Notes: a model not told the origin generated them from the sequence alone. A stretch of DNA of 53,473 nt from Parachlorella kessleri (GCA_001598975.1 BBXU01001387.1:1-53473), one strand, 5' to 3'. Counted from the stretch's first letter, positions 1 through 12,885 are shown. A program made the numbers and translations.

Positions 1-1117
1 GGGGGGAGGAAAGGAGACAAGCTGCAAGCACGCTGGTGTATTTATGGTGAGCTGGTCACTGTAGGGGAGATGCCTGGCAAGGAGGCTGTTAAAGTCAGCA
101 TTGAAGATTAAGTGATGGTTGCAGTACTACTCTAGTAAATCTCATCTACCCGTTATGTACCCTTAGTACTTCATATACTTCTGGACTAGCTTCTTGGTGT
201 GCCTCGCATTCGGCTACAGTAGGCCTGGCGGCTAGCCCCCGCCAGTGATAAGACAGTTTGGCCTGTCGGCTGCCTGAACCGTCTCCTGCTGTACCAGCCA
301 TGGTAGGGCACCCACCGCTGAGGCTGTGGGATAACCAGCAAATGGAACCCCCGTGGGGACAATGGATTGAGCCTCAAGGTGGAGAGGGGGAGGGGGATGA
401 CCCATCTAAAGGTGGGCTGCACGTGACACGAGCCATTCTAAAACGACCACCTCCCTCGCGAAGAATAGCTGGCAGACTTTCAGTCCGGCCACAGAGGACA
501 TCTGCCACCAGCCCTGTCAGAACTAGTGGCCCCTACTTCAAGTTAGAAGAAGTTCTTCTCAATTCGCGTGTAGAATGTAGAACGCCGATAGAGTGTTCAG
601 TGCCACCGCTGTGTGGAGCACACATACCCATAACAACCAAGGGCGTCCTATCACTCTCTGTCCGCAAGTGTGGCGCCTTCTCTCCGCGCGGGCGAGATGG
701 TTGAGTCATGGTCAGAGATCGAGCAAGTGCTCCAACTTTGCATATCCCAATAATATTACAAGCTGCTGTGATTAAGAAGTAGTTGGAGTTATTCCCAAGG
801 ACTTCTGTCCGCCATTACAACCTTCCAAGGTTGACTGACTTCCAACCCAACTTCCTAGCATTTAGATGACAACAAGAACACCAGGCATCAAACTAAACAC
901 AAACATCAGGGAAGCAGCAGAGTAGTTGGGTGGCGGCCACGTGTAAAATGCTGACGCTGCTCAGGCCCCTTCATCGGTCGGGGGGGGCAAGAAGTCGCCA
1001 CATTTCCTTTCTTTGATTTGCCTGTCTGACTACATACCGGCCTCGACAACCCGCGATACCAGTCCGAGAGGAAGTTTAAGACGAACCTGAGAGCCATCTT
1101 CTAATATAGACGCAGCC
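1..1117. other. Intergenic / upstream region, no gene recognised
   Basis: I see no exon with recognisable protein similarity here on either strand. The longest open frame (258-704, +) has no signal peptide, domain or repeat and no convincing splice sites. The last few hundred bases before 1118 should hold the promoter and 5' UTR of the cysteine-module gene, but I could not identify a TATA box or other motif with confidence. Confidence 0.5.
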
Positions 1118-4100
1118 ATGCGGGCACCTGTGGCCCTGCTCTTGCTTGCCTGCGCATCATGTGCTTTAGCAGGCAGAGAAAGGTACGTAATTACAAATCA
1201 AGCGCAGGCTAGTTGGATTGTTGAACCGCGTTCCTCGCTTGATCACATGATGAGAACATCCGCGGCGTGCCGCGGAGCCAGCCGACGCTTGACTGCACAT
1301 TTCTGGCCAAGAAGTAACACTGGGCAGCTCGGCCAAGTTCTACGTCTCTAGGAAAGGCAGCATGCTTGTTTCCCGTCCTCTGAAAGAAAGCTTGCTGCCT
1401 GCTGCAGCCGCCGAGTGATGCAGGAGTTTGCTGCCGCTGACGGCAGCGAGTGCATCACGACAGGACCCAGCAACTACTGGGCTTGCTGCGAGACGAAGCT
1501 GACGAATGCCACGTCCCTAGAGGATGCCAGCTGCCCCCCTGCCAACTGCACAGAGCTCTACCCCCAGGGTACGAGCAGCAGGGGTGCACAAGAATGGGAA
1601 CCCGTTTAGGGCTGGGAGTACAAGGCGTGTTGGGGGGCTTCCAATGTCGACCGCCCGAATGCGCCTTTACTAACTGTCTTTACCTGAGGCTTTCCATGCA
1701 TGAGTATGTGTGCCCGAGAACTTTGCTGTGGATCAGTGCCTTTTGTGGTCTGGCCGCTGTTGTAGGGCAGACCGTTGATGCTCTTTCAACTCTCCCTCAA
1801 AAGAAACATCTCTCCCTTCCTGCAGCCAATGTGAACTCCTGCTGTGCCTGGAAGCTGGCAGAGGATTACCTCCCAGAGGACCCCGCCTGCATGGCATCTC
1901 CATCCCCCGCGGTGTCCCCCTCCCCCCAGCCCGCCAGCCCCAGCCCTGCCGTCTCGCCCTCCCCAGCGCCGCCGGTGCCCGTCAGCCCAACCCCATCTCG
2001 CTCTCCTAGCCCCAGGTAGGGAGATCCGCGAGGGGGCCAGAGCAGGCAGCACGCGGGATCATATGGTTACTACAGCACGGGCTGCCATGACTGTAGGCTG
2101 CATATTTGTGAGCAGGGCGGTGGGGCGGTGCTGAGCTGTGGTGGGTCTTCATGCAATGCCGTGTAGGCATTACCCTGTGCAGCTTCACTCGACAGGGTTC
2201 AGGGTGGAGAGGCAAAGGGTCTTATGAGAGGCGTCTGTACGGGCTGTGGAGGGTGGTCTATTGCAGCCCATCAAGTATCCTTCAGCAAAGTCTTTGCAAG
2301 CCTGTCACTCAGTCTTGTGTGGGTGTATATATTCAAGCTGGCGGGTAAACTATGCGTGCAGCCCTTCGCCCGCGATGAGCCCGTCCCCGGCCCCCTCCCC
2401 CTCTCCCGCCCCCGCCACATGTAACGTCACTGGCGGACTTGAAGGCTGGTGGCCATGCTGTGCTGAGAAGGACAGCGCTGGCACGGCTGAGGAGGACCCC
2501 TCCTGCCCTCCTCCCCAATGTGGGGTGCTCACCCCCCAGGGTATGTCTTGCGTGCCCGGCTGGTATATGTGCAGTGGTGGGTTTGGGGTTTGTCAGAGGG
2601 GCAGTCTTGGCGTGCCGACTTACCAATCAGATTTTGGATCTAGTACCTGCACAGTCAGCCCTCATCTGAACACGACCGTCTGGAAGTGAACCTACGTGCT
2701 CCTTCACGCCAGCTTGTCAGCAATGCTTTGGTTAAAAACTTGGGGGCACCACTACCCCTGCCCTCACTCAACACACCCGCCTATTCCCACCCACCCCGCC
2801 CTCCCCTGATGCAGCCAACATTGATGCCTGCTGCGCTGCGGTTGGTGGCTATGCCAACGACACCACGTGCCCGTGTGCCACCGCCGGCCCTGAGGAGTAC
2901 TGGCCCTGCTGTGAGGCCAAGGCTAGCGACGGTGCTGTGGATGAGACATGCCCGCCCCCTGCCTGTGGCGAGCTGACACCTTCGGGTGAGTATTTGTGAC
3001 CCGTTGTGGGAGCAAGGCAAGGGTTATCGGCACAGCATGCTGAGGCGCTGTCACTATATATGGACTCGCTACAGCACTAGCTGTGTTCTCCGGCTCACTG
3101 GGATCCAATGCTATGCCAGTGGCGCTTCATGTTGACTGTGTTGTGTAGCTTGATGTGGCTGGATGATATGTGTCTTGCAACCTTTACTTATGATATGCTG
3201 GCTTGCAATAAGGCACCCCCTGCGCCCTCGCCCCAAAAATGGCCTTCAGATGGGCTTTTCTTATTTGCGCCTTGGCCCATGCTGCAATGCGCTCAATCCA
3301 TGGTCCTCCACCCGCAACACCCCTGTTGCAGCCAATGTGGATGCCTGCTGCGCTGCTGTTGGTGGCTACGCAAATGACACCTCTTGCCCCTGTGCCACCG
3401 CGGGCCCCGAGGGGTACTGGCCCTGCTGTGAGGCCCGGACCAAGAATGGCACTGCCGATGCCACATGCCCCCCACCCAAGTGTGGAGACCTGACTCCCCA
3501 AGGTGAGTATACAGAGAGTTTCCAGGCGCCCTGCCTCCAATGTCTGTACCTTTCCTGTGTGCAAGGGTGCTTTACACCTCAGCCCACTCCCTCCAAATTG
3601 ACCATGGGTTTGTGGCCCACTGACAGGGAGTAAGATGCCATGCTGACCTCTTTCCCCCCGTTGTGGATTCTGCAGACAACTTTGTTGCCTGCTGCATCGA
3701 CAAGGGCGGCTACCAGAATGACACCACCTGCCCACCCCCCTGCGAGACCCAGGGCCCAGACCAGTGGTGGTCGTGCTGCGAGACCAGATTCCAGGACAAG
3801 ATCCCCGACAACACCTGCCCTCCCCAGCAGTGCTCCTCCCTCAGGGCCCAGGGTGAGTGCATCTTGTAAGGCTAACCCCCATGGGATGCCACCTGGCCTT
3901 GTGGCATTAAGCAGCCACGGAGCTGACGCGCATGTTGTAGCCCAGGGGCAGCCCCCCTTGGGCACGACAGTAAATGCGCCCTCCCTCCCCCAGCACCACC
4001 GTATGGCCATGCATGCCGTCATAGCAGCAGCTACGAGGGCTTGTGGTGCAGCCCAGCTGCTGTGCCCCCAGTGCCTGAGGTGGCCCTCAGATTGCATACG

Positions 4101-4970
4101 GGCCGTGCTGTCAGTCCCTGTGCAGGGACGCCTGGGTGCATGCCATCAAGACCACGTTCCTGGGTTCTGTGGTTTTTGGGCAGAGTACATCCTGGCTCTT
4201 TGTTTACGCCGCTTATGAGGGGCACTGGCCCGCCTGGCCAGGTGCGCTTCGCTGTTAGATTAGACTACTGAATCCTTGGGGGAGGTGTGCCTCCCCCCTG
4301 CTGTGCAGACGTGGATGCTTGCTGTCAGTACAAGGGCATCTTCACCAACGATAGGAGCTGCCCTCTGGTGGTGTGCTACCACTACGACGACACCATGCAG
4401 CAGCTGCAGACCGTCCAGCAGAACACCATTGCCGCCATGGCAGCGGTCAGCAACGCAACAGAGGTAGGGCGGATGTGTTGGTGGCGGTGGCTGCCAGTGG
4501 CAATATGGCAGTTGGCGGGGGCCGCGCAGGTGCGAGGAGGGAGTATGGGTGCTAAGGGGCACGCGCTTGTCCACAACGAGCATGACAACCCTAGGCCCAC
4601 GGCATTTGCAGTCTGAGTTGGTAGCGGTAGCAGAGAATATAGTGTAGTTGCTAGCACCGGGCCTTGTGGTTCGTATGTAAGCTGTAGACGGGGTTGCTGG
4701 AACAGGACAGGCCCAGGTGGCAGCCAGGTGGGTGCGCTATAGTGACAGGTGGAACAATGCAGCGCGCTGGCGCCGCGGCTGACAGCCGCCGGTGCTTGCC
4801 CGCATCAGCAGTTGGAGCGTGACATCAGTATTGTCACTGCGCGTGACCTGTGGATCCCGCAGGTGGAGGACATCGCCACTGCTGGCCTCCAGGAGCAGGT
4901 CAACATTGTGGCGGGCAACTCTACGGAGTACAACACAACCATCGTCTTCACCAACTACCCCATCGACTAG
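1118..4970 (+). CDS. Secreted cysteine-module protein with Ser-Pro linkers
   Basis: Nine exons join in phase: 1118-1182, 1408-1568, 1826-2015, 2362-2540, 2815-2985, 3332-3502, 3676-3852, 4309-4463 and 4812-4970 (TAG), giving 475 residues. Exon 1 encodes a signal peptide (MRAPVALLLLACASCALA). The body is repeated modules with eight cysteines in the order CC, C, C, CC, C, C, including YWPCCE and TCPPPxCGxLTPQG. Exons 3-4 add Ser-Pro-rich stretches (SPSPAP type) like hydroxyproline-rich algal wall proteins, and NxT/S glycosylation sites are frequent. Module exons 5 and 6 are both 171 bp, bounded by phase-1 introns, and nearly identical, so they are a recent exon duplication. The C-terminal exons 8-9 lack the full module. 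I know no named family for it. An extracellular-matrix or wall role is inferred. Some internal exons may have been missed. Confidence 0.75.
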
Positions 4971-6314
4971 GCGACTGCCGCAACCTTCAAGGATGATAGC
5001 CTGCTGCAGAGATGAGATCCAAGATATGGAGTGTGGACCACATGCTGCCACAGCAAGGCAGCTCATTGTGTCCCTGGGATGTCTTTCCCTAGTAGCTGCA
5101 AGGCCAGTCCACGTGGTTGGTGATGTATTATCTTGACGCTGAGTGTTATGTGTAGGACAGGGGGCTTACCTGTCGCTGCATCGAACTGGCAGGGAGGCTT
5201 GAGCAGCACCAGCGGGCAGATTTTTTCATATATTCAAGCATAGTTTGTGCTGGTCCCAGACACTTATCGGTGCCTTGGGAGTCATGACCGACAGACAGGC
5301 AGCCTGACAGCCAGTTGTGTAGGTGACCCAAGCCCGTCCACTCGACCTCGTACACAAGAGTCGCAGTTTTGCATCTAGCGCGCAGCTTGCTGTTGTTTTG
5401 CTGGTGGTCAAGGTGCTACTCAACTCTTTAAATAGGACGGCAAACCCAATGGTTGCTATCGTGACCAGTTTCCCACTTTCCCAGCCCTGGTGTCAACATG
5501 TTTAGGTTGCTGTTTCAAATAAATTTTAGATTCTTTCAGGATGTGGAGGGCTTGCCAAAGCCATCCAACCGTGGTTGCTGGTGTTGCTCTCATTGCCTGC
5601 TGCCATCTATAACTATAGATGGGCTTATAAGCAAGCCTGCTGCAAATTTAACAGCAAAGAGCCGAAGTCTTTGCAGGTCAGTGTCAGGGCCAAGATCTCC
5701 CCACCCCTACACCTTCTGAGGGACCTCACTGGATGCCACGTTACTCGAGCAGAACTTCAAAAGCAAAGAAGTATATAGAGCTTCAACGGCTGTGATGGGT
5801 GACGCAGATGGAGTACTATGGTCGACAATCTCAACGGTGCACCGATGCCAGTAAGGGCAACATGGCATGGAACGCACATATGAGCTAGCATGCACATAAG
5901 CATCCAGACCAGCTGACTCCTCAGGAGCAGACAATTGAAAGTGTGGCATTTGCAGGCTTCCAAAACTGTGCCCACGAAAGGCAGATGTACAGCAGAGGAC
6001 GATGGAAGGCACTCGACTCCAACAGGCCAGCGTAGTCTTACAACCCTGCTTTCACCACGTTGGTGAAAGTGCCAGCCTCATGACTTCCACACTCCTCCCT
6101 GGATGTCGCTACTCGCACACTCAAAACTCTCAAGCCCGACACAACAGATCTCAGAAGTCAGGCAGAACGCAGGCACAGTCTGCATCCAGCCCTGTCAGTA
6201 CAGGCCAACTCATACTCCCTGTTCGCACTACCTGCCACTCATACTAACAACAGCTAACCCCTGGTATCATTGAATCTCTCACACATACACACGTTTACAA
6301 GCCTGCAATCAAAC
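4971..6314. other. Convergent intergenic region between two 3' ends
   Basis: This stretch lies between the stop of the cysteine-module gene (+) and the stop of the PLBD gene (-), so it should hold both 3' UTRs. I found no coding similarity or RNA gene. On the minus strand TGTAA-type signals occur at 6295-6299 and 6038-6042. The second would give a 3' UTR of about 280 nt for PLBD. No TGTAA was seen on the plus strand just after 4970. Confidence 0.5.
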
Positions 6315-9300
6315 TCAGCTGACAGCAGCAGAGGCTGTACCTCCACCCCAAAGCTCGTCCGTGGGGGTCATGAGCTCGAAATCATAGTCGAACCGAGCGG
6401 GCTGGCCGATGTGTGCCACCCTCTCGGCGGCCTCCCCCTTCCACTCGAAGGGGGGCAGCCTGCCTCCAGCTGTGGTGGGCCCATTCACTGCAAGCACAGG
6501 GAGGTAAGGGGCGGGCCTTATCAGTAACAGATTGTGCAAGAACAACTGTCGCGGACCAGCAAGGTCAAGGCCCTGCCAAAGGCGGTCTCAGTCCAGTCAA
6601 TACCCTCACTAAGGTCTGTCCCGCCTAGCAGAGTGCCAGGTAGTGACTCCTTGCCTACCCAGTGACGTGGCTGCAAGCACTGAACATGCACCTGCCGAAA
6701 ACAAAACCAGGGACGGGGGCTCCATGGCAGGTTTATAATGCTTGGCGCCACTCCCAGCGGCTGCCACCGCCAGGAACATGCAGGGACCCATCCCGTCTCG
6801 CAGCTAAGGCACGACATACCAGCATAGGCCTGCCGCTGCAGCGCCATGCGGTAGTGGGTGGCTTTGGTGTCAATGCAGCCGTACGGCCGGGGGTTACGGG
6901 GGTCTAGGTCCCCCCTAGCACAGATAGCCCCCGTGGGGCTCCCGCCGGAATACTGCAGGCACGCAACCCAGTGCCCTATCGCTCAGGGCACCCAAGGAGC
7001 TGTATCGCACCCCCCCAAATGATATGCCCGCACTGTGATGTCCTCGGGAACGACACTATCTAGCCAGCAGGATGACCCAGCCCGGAGGGGGGCAAGCAGC
7101 CCAAGGGACAGGCTCTCAGGCTCCATGCAGCAAGCATGACGGTCAGGGCTGTGCTCCCAGCGAGCCAGCCCGTCTGACCCAGCGGCCGCAACGTCATGTT
7201 GATGGAGCAAAGATAGCTGCCGCGGGCATGCTGGTGCAATTGCTGCCACCCGCAAGGACCCCCATTCTCGGGCAAGAAGGCTTATCACTAGGGGTCAACT
7301 AACCGGGTCATCAGGCCAGTCGTTTGACCGCATGAAGTCCTTCAGGGAGGGCAGGTCGGTCACGCCCCCCACGTCTCTCCGGAAGATCTTGGCCCGAGGA
7401 GCGAGCTGGTAGCTGACCCCGCTCACTGCACACACACAAGGCGAAAGAGGCGGTGCCGCTTTGCACTAGCGCGCACAAGACGCTTTCAAGCACGGCGGTG
7501 CAGGTGGGCGGCAGAGAGTGAGGACAGAACTGTGGGTGGTCCGCACACCGCATTAAGTGGTGACGAAGGGATGGCAGCAGTAGGGTAGGCTCCCAGATAG
7601 TACTGCGGCCCTTGCAGTGACCCCGCTGGGACATCCAGATGGTACTGCATGGTATGCCAGGTGGAGCCACCAACTCGCCCTGCCTGCCTGCCCAGTACAC
7701 ATACAGGGTGCGCCACGCCCCCCTGACTAGTTTCCAGGAGAATAAGGTAAAGGACAGTCGGTTTTTGGCGTCAATGATGCGGTGCAGTCTCCCCCAGGTG
7801 CTACCTGCATTCGCGTATTCCAGGCCCCTCGCCGCCTGCTGCTGGATGAACTGCGGGTAGCCGCTGTGGTTATAGACGGCTGGGTGGAAGGGGATCTGCA
7901 GGCAGCAAGCACAAACCAGGAGCTGTCACACCACATGCCATACAGCTATCGAATCGATCACTCGCCAATCGGCTATTCCAGGGCGCTTGCATGGGAAAGC
8001 CACGAAAGCCATGGTAGTGTGCCGGGACCACCACTGGTGGTGACTCCCTCTTCACCTCATGCATGCAAATATCCCAGTGGCACCATGTGCGTCCCGCTTG
8101 CCTGCCCCTCTAGCAACACCACCCCTTCCACCTCCCTACCAGCATCCATGCCATCCCCTGGCATCTGCTTAGCAGCCAGCACACCCACTCTGCACGTCTC
8201 ACACACCATTCACCCACGGTCGATCGGCTGCCAGCCACACCCACGCCCCACAGCAGTTTCTAGCAGCCCCCCGACCCCACGCAGCGGGTGCTTACATTGT
8301 AGCTGGGCCAGTAGCCCCTGACCAGGGTCTCGGTGGCATCTGATGACACCACCAGGCCGGGGGCCTGCTCCACCACCCACAGCAGCCCGGGCTCCAGCTC
8401 CCTCCCAGGGGAGAAGCGCTTAAGGTCCACCACCTGCAGTCGCACATTTACGAAAATGTAGAGTACAATAGAGTAGAAGATGACGTCAGGGCGAAGAGGG
8501 CGCAGGGTGACCGTCCATGAAATTCTCCTCCGAGTGCAGTTCCCACTCAAAGTGTCGCATGTGAGGGAATAGGTGACATTCCTGCACCAGCCGCCTGCTG
8601 CCATACAACAAAAATCACCAGAACGGAAGGAAAGAAGGGTGGACCTCCGACTTCCCGCACCAAAGCGATCCAGCGCGGGTGTGCTAGCTAGCTAGTAACC
8701 TCTCCCTGGAGGCTGATGCCACGCAATCATATACCACGCAATGCAAACCTGCCCTTACCCCGCCATCACTTCACAGGCCTACTACGGCACCCCCCACCCC
8801 ACCACCAAAAGTGACACGGAAGCAGGCTGCACCATACCCCTAGCATCCCGCCCACCACCAGCAGGTGCAACAGAAGCAGGCCACACCCTACATCCACCCT
8901 CCAGCCCACCACCAGCAGATGGAGTAGCAGCAGGCTGCCACCTACACCCCCCATCCCGCCCAGCAAAGACGCAAGAGCAGGTGCAGCAGGCCGCACTCTA
9001 CAAGCACCCTCCAGTCCGTCCCCAGCCTCTGGAGCAGGAGCAGGCAGCAAAATCCCCCCTGAAGGGTACCACCAGAAGGGTGCAGCCTGCTCCTGCCCTA
9101 TCTGTGGTGGTGGGTTGGTGGGTTTACGTAGGGTGCGCCTGCTCTTTCTGCTGGGCAGGATGGTGGGGTTGGGTGCAGCCTGCTCCTCCTCCCGCTTCAT
9201 CTGCTGGTGATGGGCTGGATTATGGATAAGGGTGCGAACTGCTGCATCTGGTCCTGCTGCACCTGCCGGTGCTGGGCGGGATGGCGGGGTTGGGTGCTGC

Positions 9301-12300
9301 CTGCTGCACCTACACCTATTGAACCTGCTGGTGCTGGGCGGAATGGTGGATTACCACGGTGTCAATAAACTTATAGCGCCTGGCCACACCCTTCCGCCTC
9401 ACCATCCACTGGTTGTTGCCCGTGCCTGAGTTGTGCTCCTGCATGTGCCCCACCCACTCCTGCCCCGAGCTTGCCAGGAAGCTGGCAACGCGTGCCCGCT
9501 GCCAACTCAGCACCGACTGCATGGGCACACAGCTTACAAGCAAGCGCTTACGCTTGCTGCGTCCCAGACAGTCGTCATTCGTGAAATCGGGCCAGAGCAG
9601 GATGGCAGCACCCACATTTCATGTGTGACCCTTTCGGCATGCCAGCAGGGAACACTCGGATGGTCCCCACATGCTACTTCACGCCTACAACAATTTAGTG
9701 CAGTGGTGGTCAGCCGGCCAGGCATGCAGCGCCACCGTAGCGCCAGTGCCTGCTGGCAGGCGTGGCCACTGTTCCACCCGTCCTTTGGGTCACCTGGGGG
9801 GTGAGGGTCGACTCACTTTTCCCGCCGCCCTCTCACCTTGGGGGTGAGGGTGTCGTACAGCTTCGTGTTAAACACAGAGTTGGTGGTCTGCAGCACCACC
9901 AGGCCGGTGTCCAGGAGGTAGAAGTCGTCATCAGAGCTCAGCTGCAGGCAGCAAGACAGGCAGGCATTCTGGTTTGAGAAAGCACTACTTGCTGACTTTC
10001 CCGGGACAGGCCAGGCCGCATGCAGGCCGGCTGTACAACCACAAAGTCGCTTGCCGATGTTGGGGTGGGGCGCTGATTTGGTCAGCAGGCGAGGGGTTAT
10101 GCGTGTCGGAACGCCCGGGCATCAGCACACAGGCACAGCTGCCCACTGATTGAGGGCCTTGTGTCCATTGCCCAGAGGTGTTGGGTTCTGCAGGCAACCT
10201 TGAATGCCACCGCCACAGGCATGGAGCCCACGGAGAAGCCCCTCAGGAATGCCGCTGGCCAGAAGGGCCTCCTGCCATGCTGATACAAGCAATGGCCCAT
10301 GCACTTAGATGCTCCTTCAAGTAAGTGAAGCTGCGATTGGCCTCCTCGAATGGCAGGGACAGGCAGCAGCGCACGTACGTGGGATAGCAGCCACTACAAC
10401 ACGCCACCACATTTGTGCCAGCGCGCAATAAGCTGCTGTCGCCCCTCCTCACCTCCCCTGGGTAGCTGGAGAAGGACATGCCAGACAGGCGCACGTCAGG
10501 GTCGCGGAGGGCAAAGTCGATATGCTTGTACACACGCACCAGGCCGCCATACGTGTACCTGCCCAGGGCAGCAGGCACAGCATGGCAGCTAGTCAGGGCG
10601 CGGTGGCAGCTGACTGGCTGCCTGGGGTAGACGAAGCAAATGCAATGCATCTCTGCACAGCTGGCGTGTGCGACATGGCTTGCTCATCCCCCCTTCTTGG
10701 CCCGATACCTGGTACACAGGCTTCATGCCCCCCTCCCCCCTCACACTAGTCTAGTCTAAGTCTAGTCTAAGAGCGTACCGCCCCCCTCACACTAGGCAGC
10801 TGCTTTGGGAGGTACACGACTACTGCCCCTGCTACCTGGTTGCTCAAGTTTCAGAACGAGGATTGGCTGCAAGGTGGGAACGTTCTGCCGGTGGGCAAAC
10901 TTTTAAGCCTCACCAAGCAAGGATGACATACTGCGTGCGCTTCACCCTAAACAAGACACCGGGTAGTACACTCGCTGGATACGTCTCACCAGGCAGAGAG
11001 CGCATGCAATCTAAAGCCTCACCAAGCACACGGGTTACATACTGCCTGCGCTTCACCCTAAACAATACCATACGTCTCACCAGGCAAAGTGGGCCAGCAT
11101 CAGGTCGGAGAAGTCCCACTGCACTCCCACCCCAAACAGTACCAGGTAACATACTGTATGGCAACATCATGTCTCACCAGGCAGAGTGCGCCAGCATGAG
11201 GTCAGAGAAGTCCCCCGTCACTCTGACCAACGCCGAGCACTTGCCCGAGGTCGCTAGCTTCATGGACAGCTGGGAGGGAGTCAGCTCCGACCAGGCAACC
11301 TCTTGACCTCGGGCAGTAGCTGACAGCACATCGTCAAAGTCACCTGCAACAGCATACAGAGTGTGACAGGAGGCTGATAATACTAACTGAAGCCTGGAGG
11401 AAAGCACATAAAGTCACTGGGGTGAGCCGTCAGCAACTGTGGATCCCATACCGCGAAGGCCCCTGGACACCTAAACTTGTCATTTGTTTCTCTTTCCCAC
11501 CCATTTACCACCCCCCACACTTCCCACGTGTGAGGCTGCTACTCACCCACGGCACTCATGAACAGGAAGTCACTCAGCCCCAAGCGGGGCACACGACCAG
11601 CCACGCTGCCGCCCTCCAGCTGTGCCTGCTCTGCCCGCTTCGCATACCCTGCCACGAGGCCATCCAGCTGCGCCAGCAGCAGGCGCATGGCCCGCCAGAA
11701 GGCTGTGTGATTGGCGGCTGCTTGCTGGCTGACCCAGTCATGCTGCTCCACAAGCCTGCAGGCAGTGGGTGCACTGGGGACTACTAGTAATAGGGGGAAG
11801 GCGGCATACAAATGGTCCCAGAAGGGGTTGCACACCATGGTGAGAGCGCACTTTGGGTGCCGCAAGTGTGCTGTGGGTGACGACCAGGTGAAAGGGCTTG
11901 GCGGGGGGTGGGGGGGGGTGGGGGGGGTGGGGGGGGTGTGTGTTCAACAGTGGGCAACGCCCTTGGGTTGACGCAGGAAGAGGTCAGCGTGCCAAGCACC
12001 ATGCCTCTGAGGGTGGGGGATGCCACAATGCATAGTGTCACTTGAGTTCTGCCACGCGAAAAGCAGCAGACGGGGGGACTTTAAACATTATGCAAATGAC
12101 TCCCGCGGGATCGTGCCTCACCACTGCACCGCAGGCGACTCTGAGGTGATATTAAAGTGGGCTCCCACGTTATGCCTATGCGCATGGATCTGCTCTGCCG
12201 ACAGGTATCCCTCCAGATACCCCGCTGCTCGCATCTGATCCTCGTCGGGAAAGTCCCCTAAGGTGGTCACTTTCAGCTGGGCCCAGCCGCTGGGTGTGTG

Positions 12301-12885
12301 CTGGCCTGGGATGTAAGCACCAGTGGCTATGGCCCCTGCAGGCAACGCAGATGTCATCCCTGTCTGAGGGCAGCTTACTGAGTTGCCACGCCTGAAGATA
12401 AAAGGTCCAGGCTGAAGAGGCCTGGCAGGGGGCTTCATGCCACTGTGGCCTTCCAAGGGAGGCCCCTATACTTCGCCCTGGGTCACCTCGAGCCTAGTTG
12501 CTGTTTCAGTCGCCCTTTCCGCAGCTCAACTAATACCTCGGCGCCTAGTGCATGTTCATGCGTTTGCAGCAGCACTGATAGCAACGGTCCAAGGCTGTAT
12601 CAAGCAAGGTTGCAGAAGGCAAGGCAGTCCTATATAGGGTCTCGGTTGCACCTCAAGTAAAGCTAGCAAAACAGCCAGCCAGCCCTCAGGGCCGCACTCA
12701 AGCTGCCATATTCGCAAGTTAGGTTCCTCACCTTTGCAATGGGGGGCCTGAACGAACCGCAACTGCCCGTCCACAGCCCTTACACATCCCCTAAAGACTT
12801 GTCCAGGCTGGCCCTTTTCCCAAGGCCTGGCCAGTGTTGTTATTGCTAAGCTACTGATCAGAATTACAAGCTTTATGATCTTCAT
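6315..12885 (-). CDS. Phospholipase B-like protein (PLBD family, Ntn hydrolase)
   Basis: Twelve exons in transcript order: 12885-12732, 12335-12122, 11755-11547, 11343-11178, 10558-10453, 9941-9837, 9516-9403, 8433-8296, 7895-7805, 7425-7304, 6952-6820 and 6487-6315 (TGA), total 1725 nt or 574 residues. This fits animal PLBD1/PLBD2 (about 550-590). The start gives a signal peptide ([19 protein letters not shown]). Family landmarks appear in order: the GWAQL and [12 protein letters not shown] region; the [10 protein letters not shown] motif with the expected N-terminal nucleophile Cys at about residue 228 (bases 11237-11239); [44 protein letters not shown]; the GCIDTKAT region; and the PPFEW...F(D)YDFELM tail. 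PLBD proteins are secretory/lysosomal, self-cleave at that Cys, and act as acyl-chain hydrolases on phospholipids. Vacuolar location in this alga is inferred. Introns carry a minisatellite palindrome and duplicated donor sites. Confidence 0.93.
8791..9356. repeat. Minisatellite arranged as an inverted repeat in a PLBD intron
   Basis: The left half (about 8791-9060) is a degenerate tandem repeat of roughly 54 bp, with recurring CCCACCACCAGCAG and GCAGCAGGC blocks. The right half (about 9070-9356) is made of the reverse complement of the same unit, with recurring CTGCTGGGCGGGATGG-like and GCAGCCTGCTGC-like blocks. The centre is near 9065. It lies wholly within the intron between PLBD exons 7 and 8 (8434-9402). 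The pre-mRNA could form a long imperfect hairpin here. It also creates a spurious open frame (8741-9229). Confidence 0.75.
10905..11217. repeat. Tandem copies of the PLBD exon-4 3' end and donor site
   Basis: On the minus strand the true exon 4 ends at 11178 with the codons for [12 protein letters not shown] and a GTGAGAC donor. A second copy of that exon end with an intact GTGAGAC donor lies at about 11066-11119. A shorter third copy with the same donor starts at about 10980. The intervening sequence is repeated too: blocks at 10905-10962 and 11013-11069 share the TACTGC(G/C)TGCGCTTCACC core, with a weaker one at 11129-11170. Spacing is about 90-110 bp. Confidence 0.8.
11901..11940 (+). repeat. 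G-rich tract with G-quadruplex potential (PLBD intron)
   Basis: Four to five runs of six to nine G separated by single T bases lie in the intron between PLBD exons 2 and 3. On the transcribed minus-strand product this reads as a C-rich tract. The plus strand could fold as a G-quadruplex. No conserved role can be claimed. Confidence 0.7.

Noticed and set aside
258..704. 148-residue open frame on the plus strand
   Set aside because: No signal peptide, domain, repeat or plausible splice context. The composition looks like chance reading in GC-rich DNA.
8741..9229. 162-codon Pro/Ala-rich frame, possible cell-wall protein
   Set aside because: It is created by the ~54-bp minisatellite in a PLBD intron. 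No start context or splice partners.
10749..10770. TCTAGTCTAAG repeated twice as an operator-like site
   Set aside because: A short slippage repeat inside a PLBD intron, with no palindromic or conserved context.
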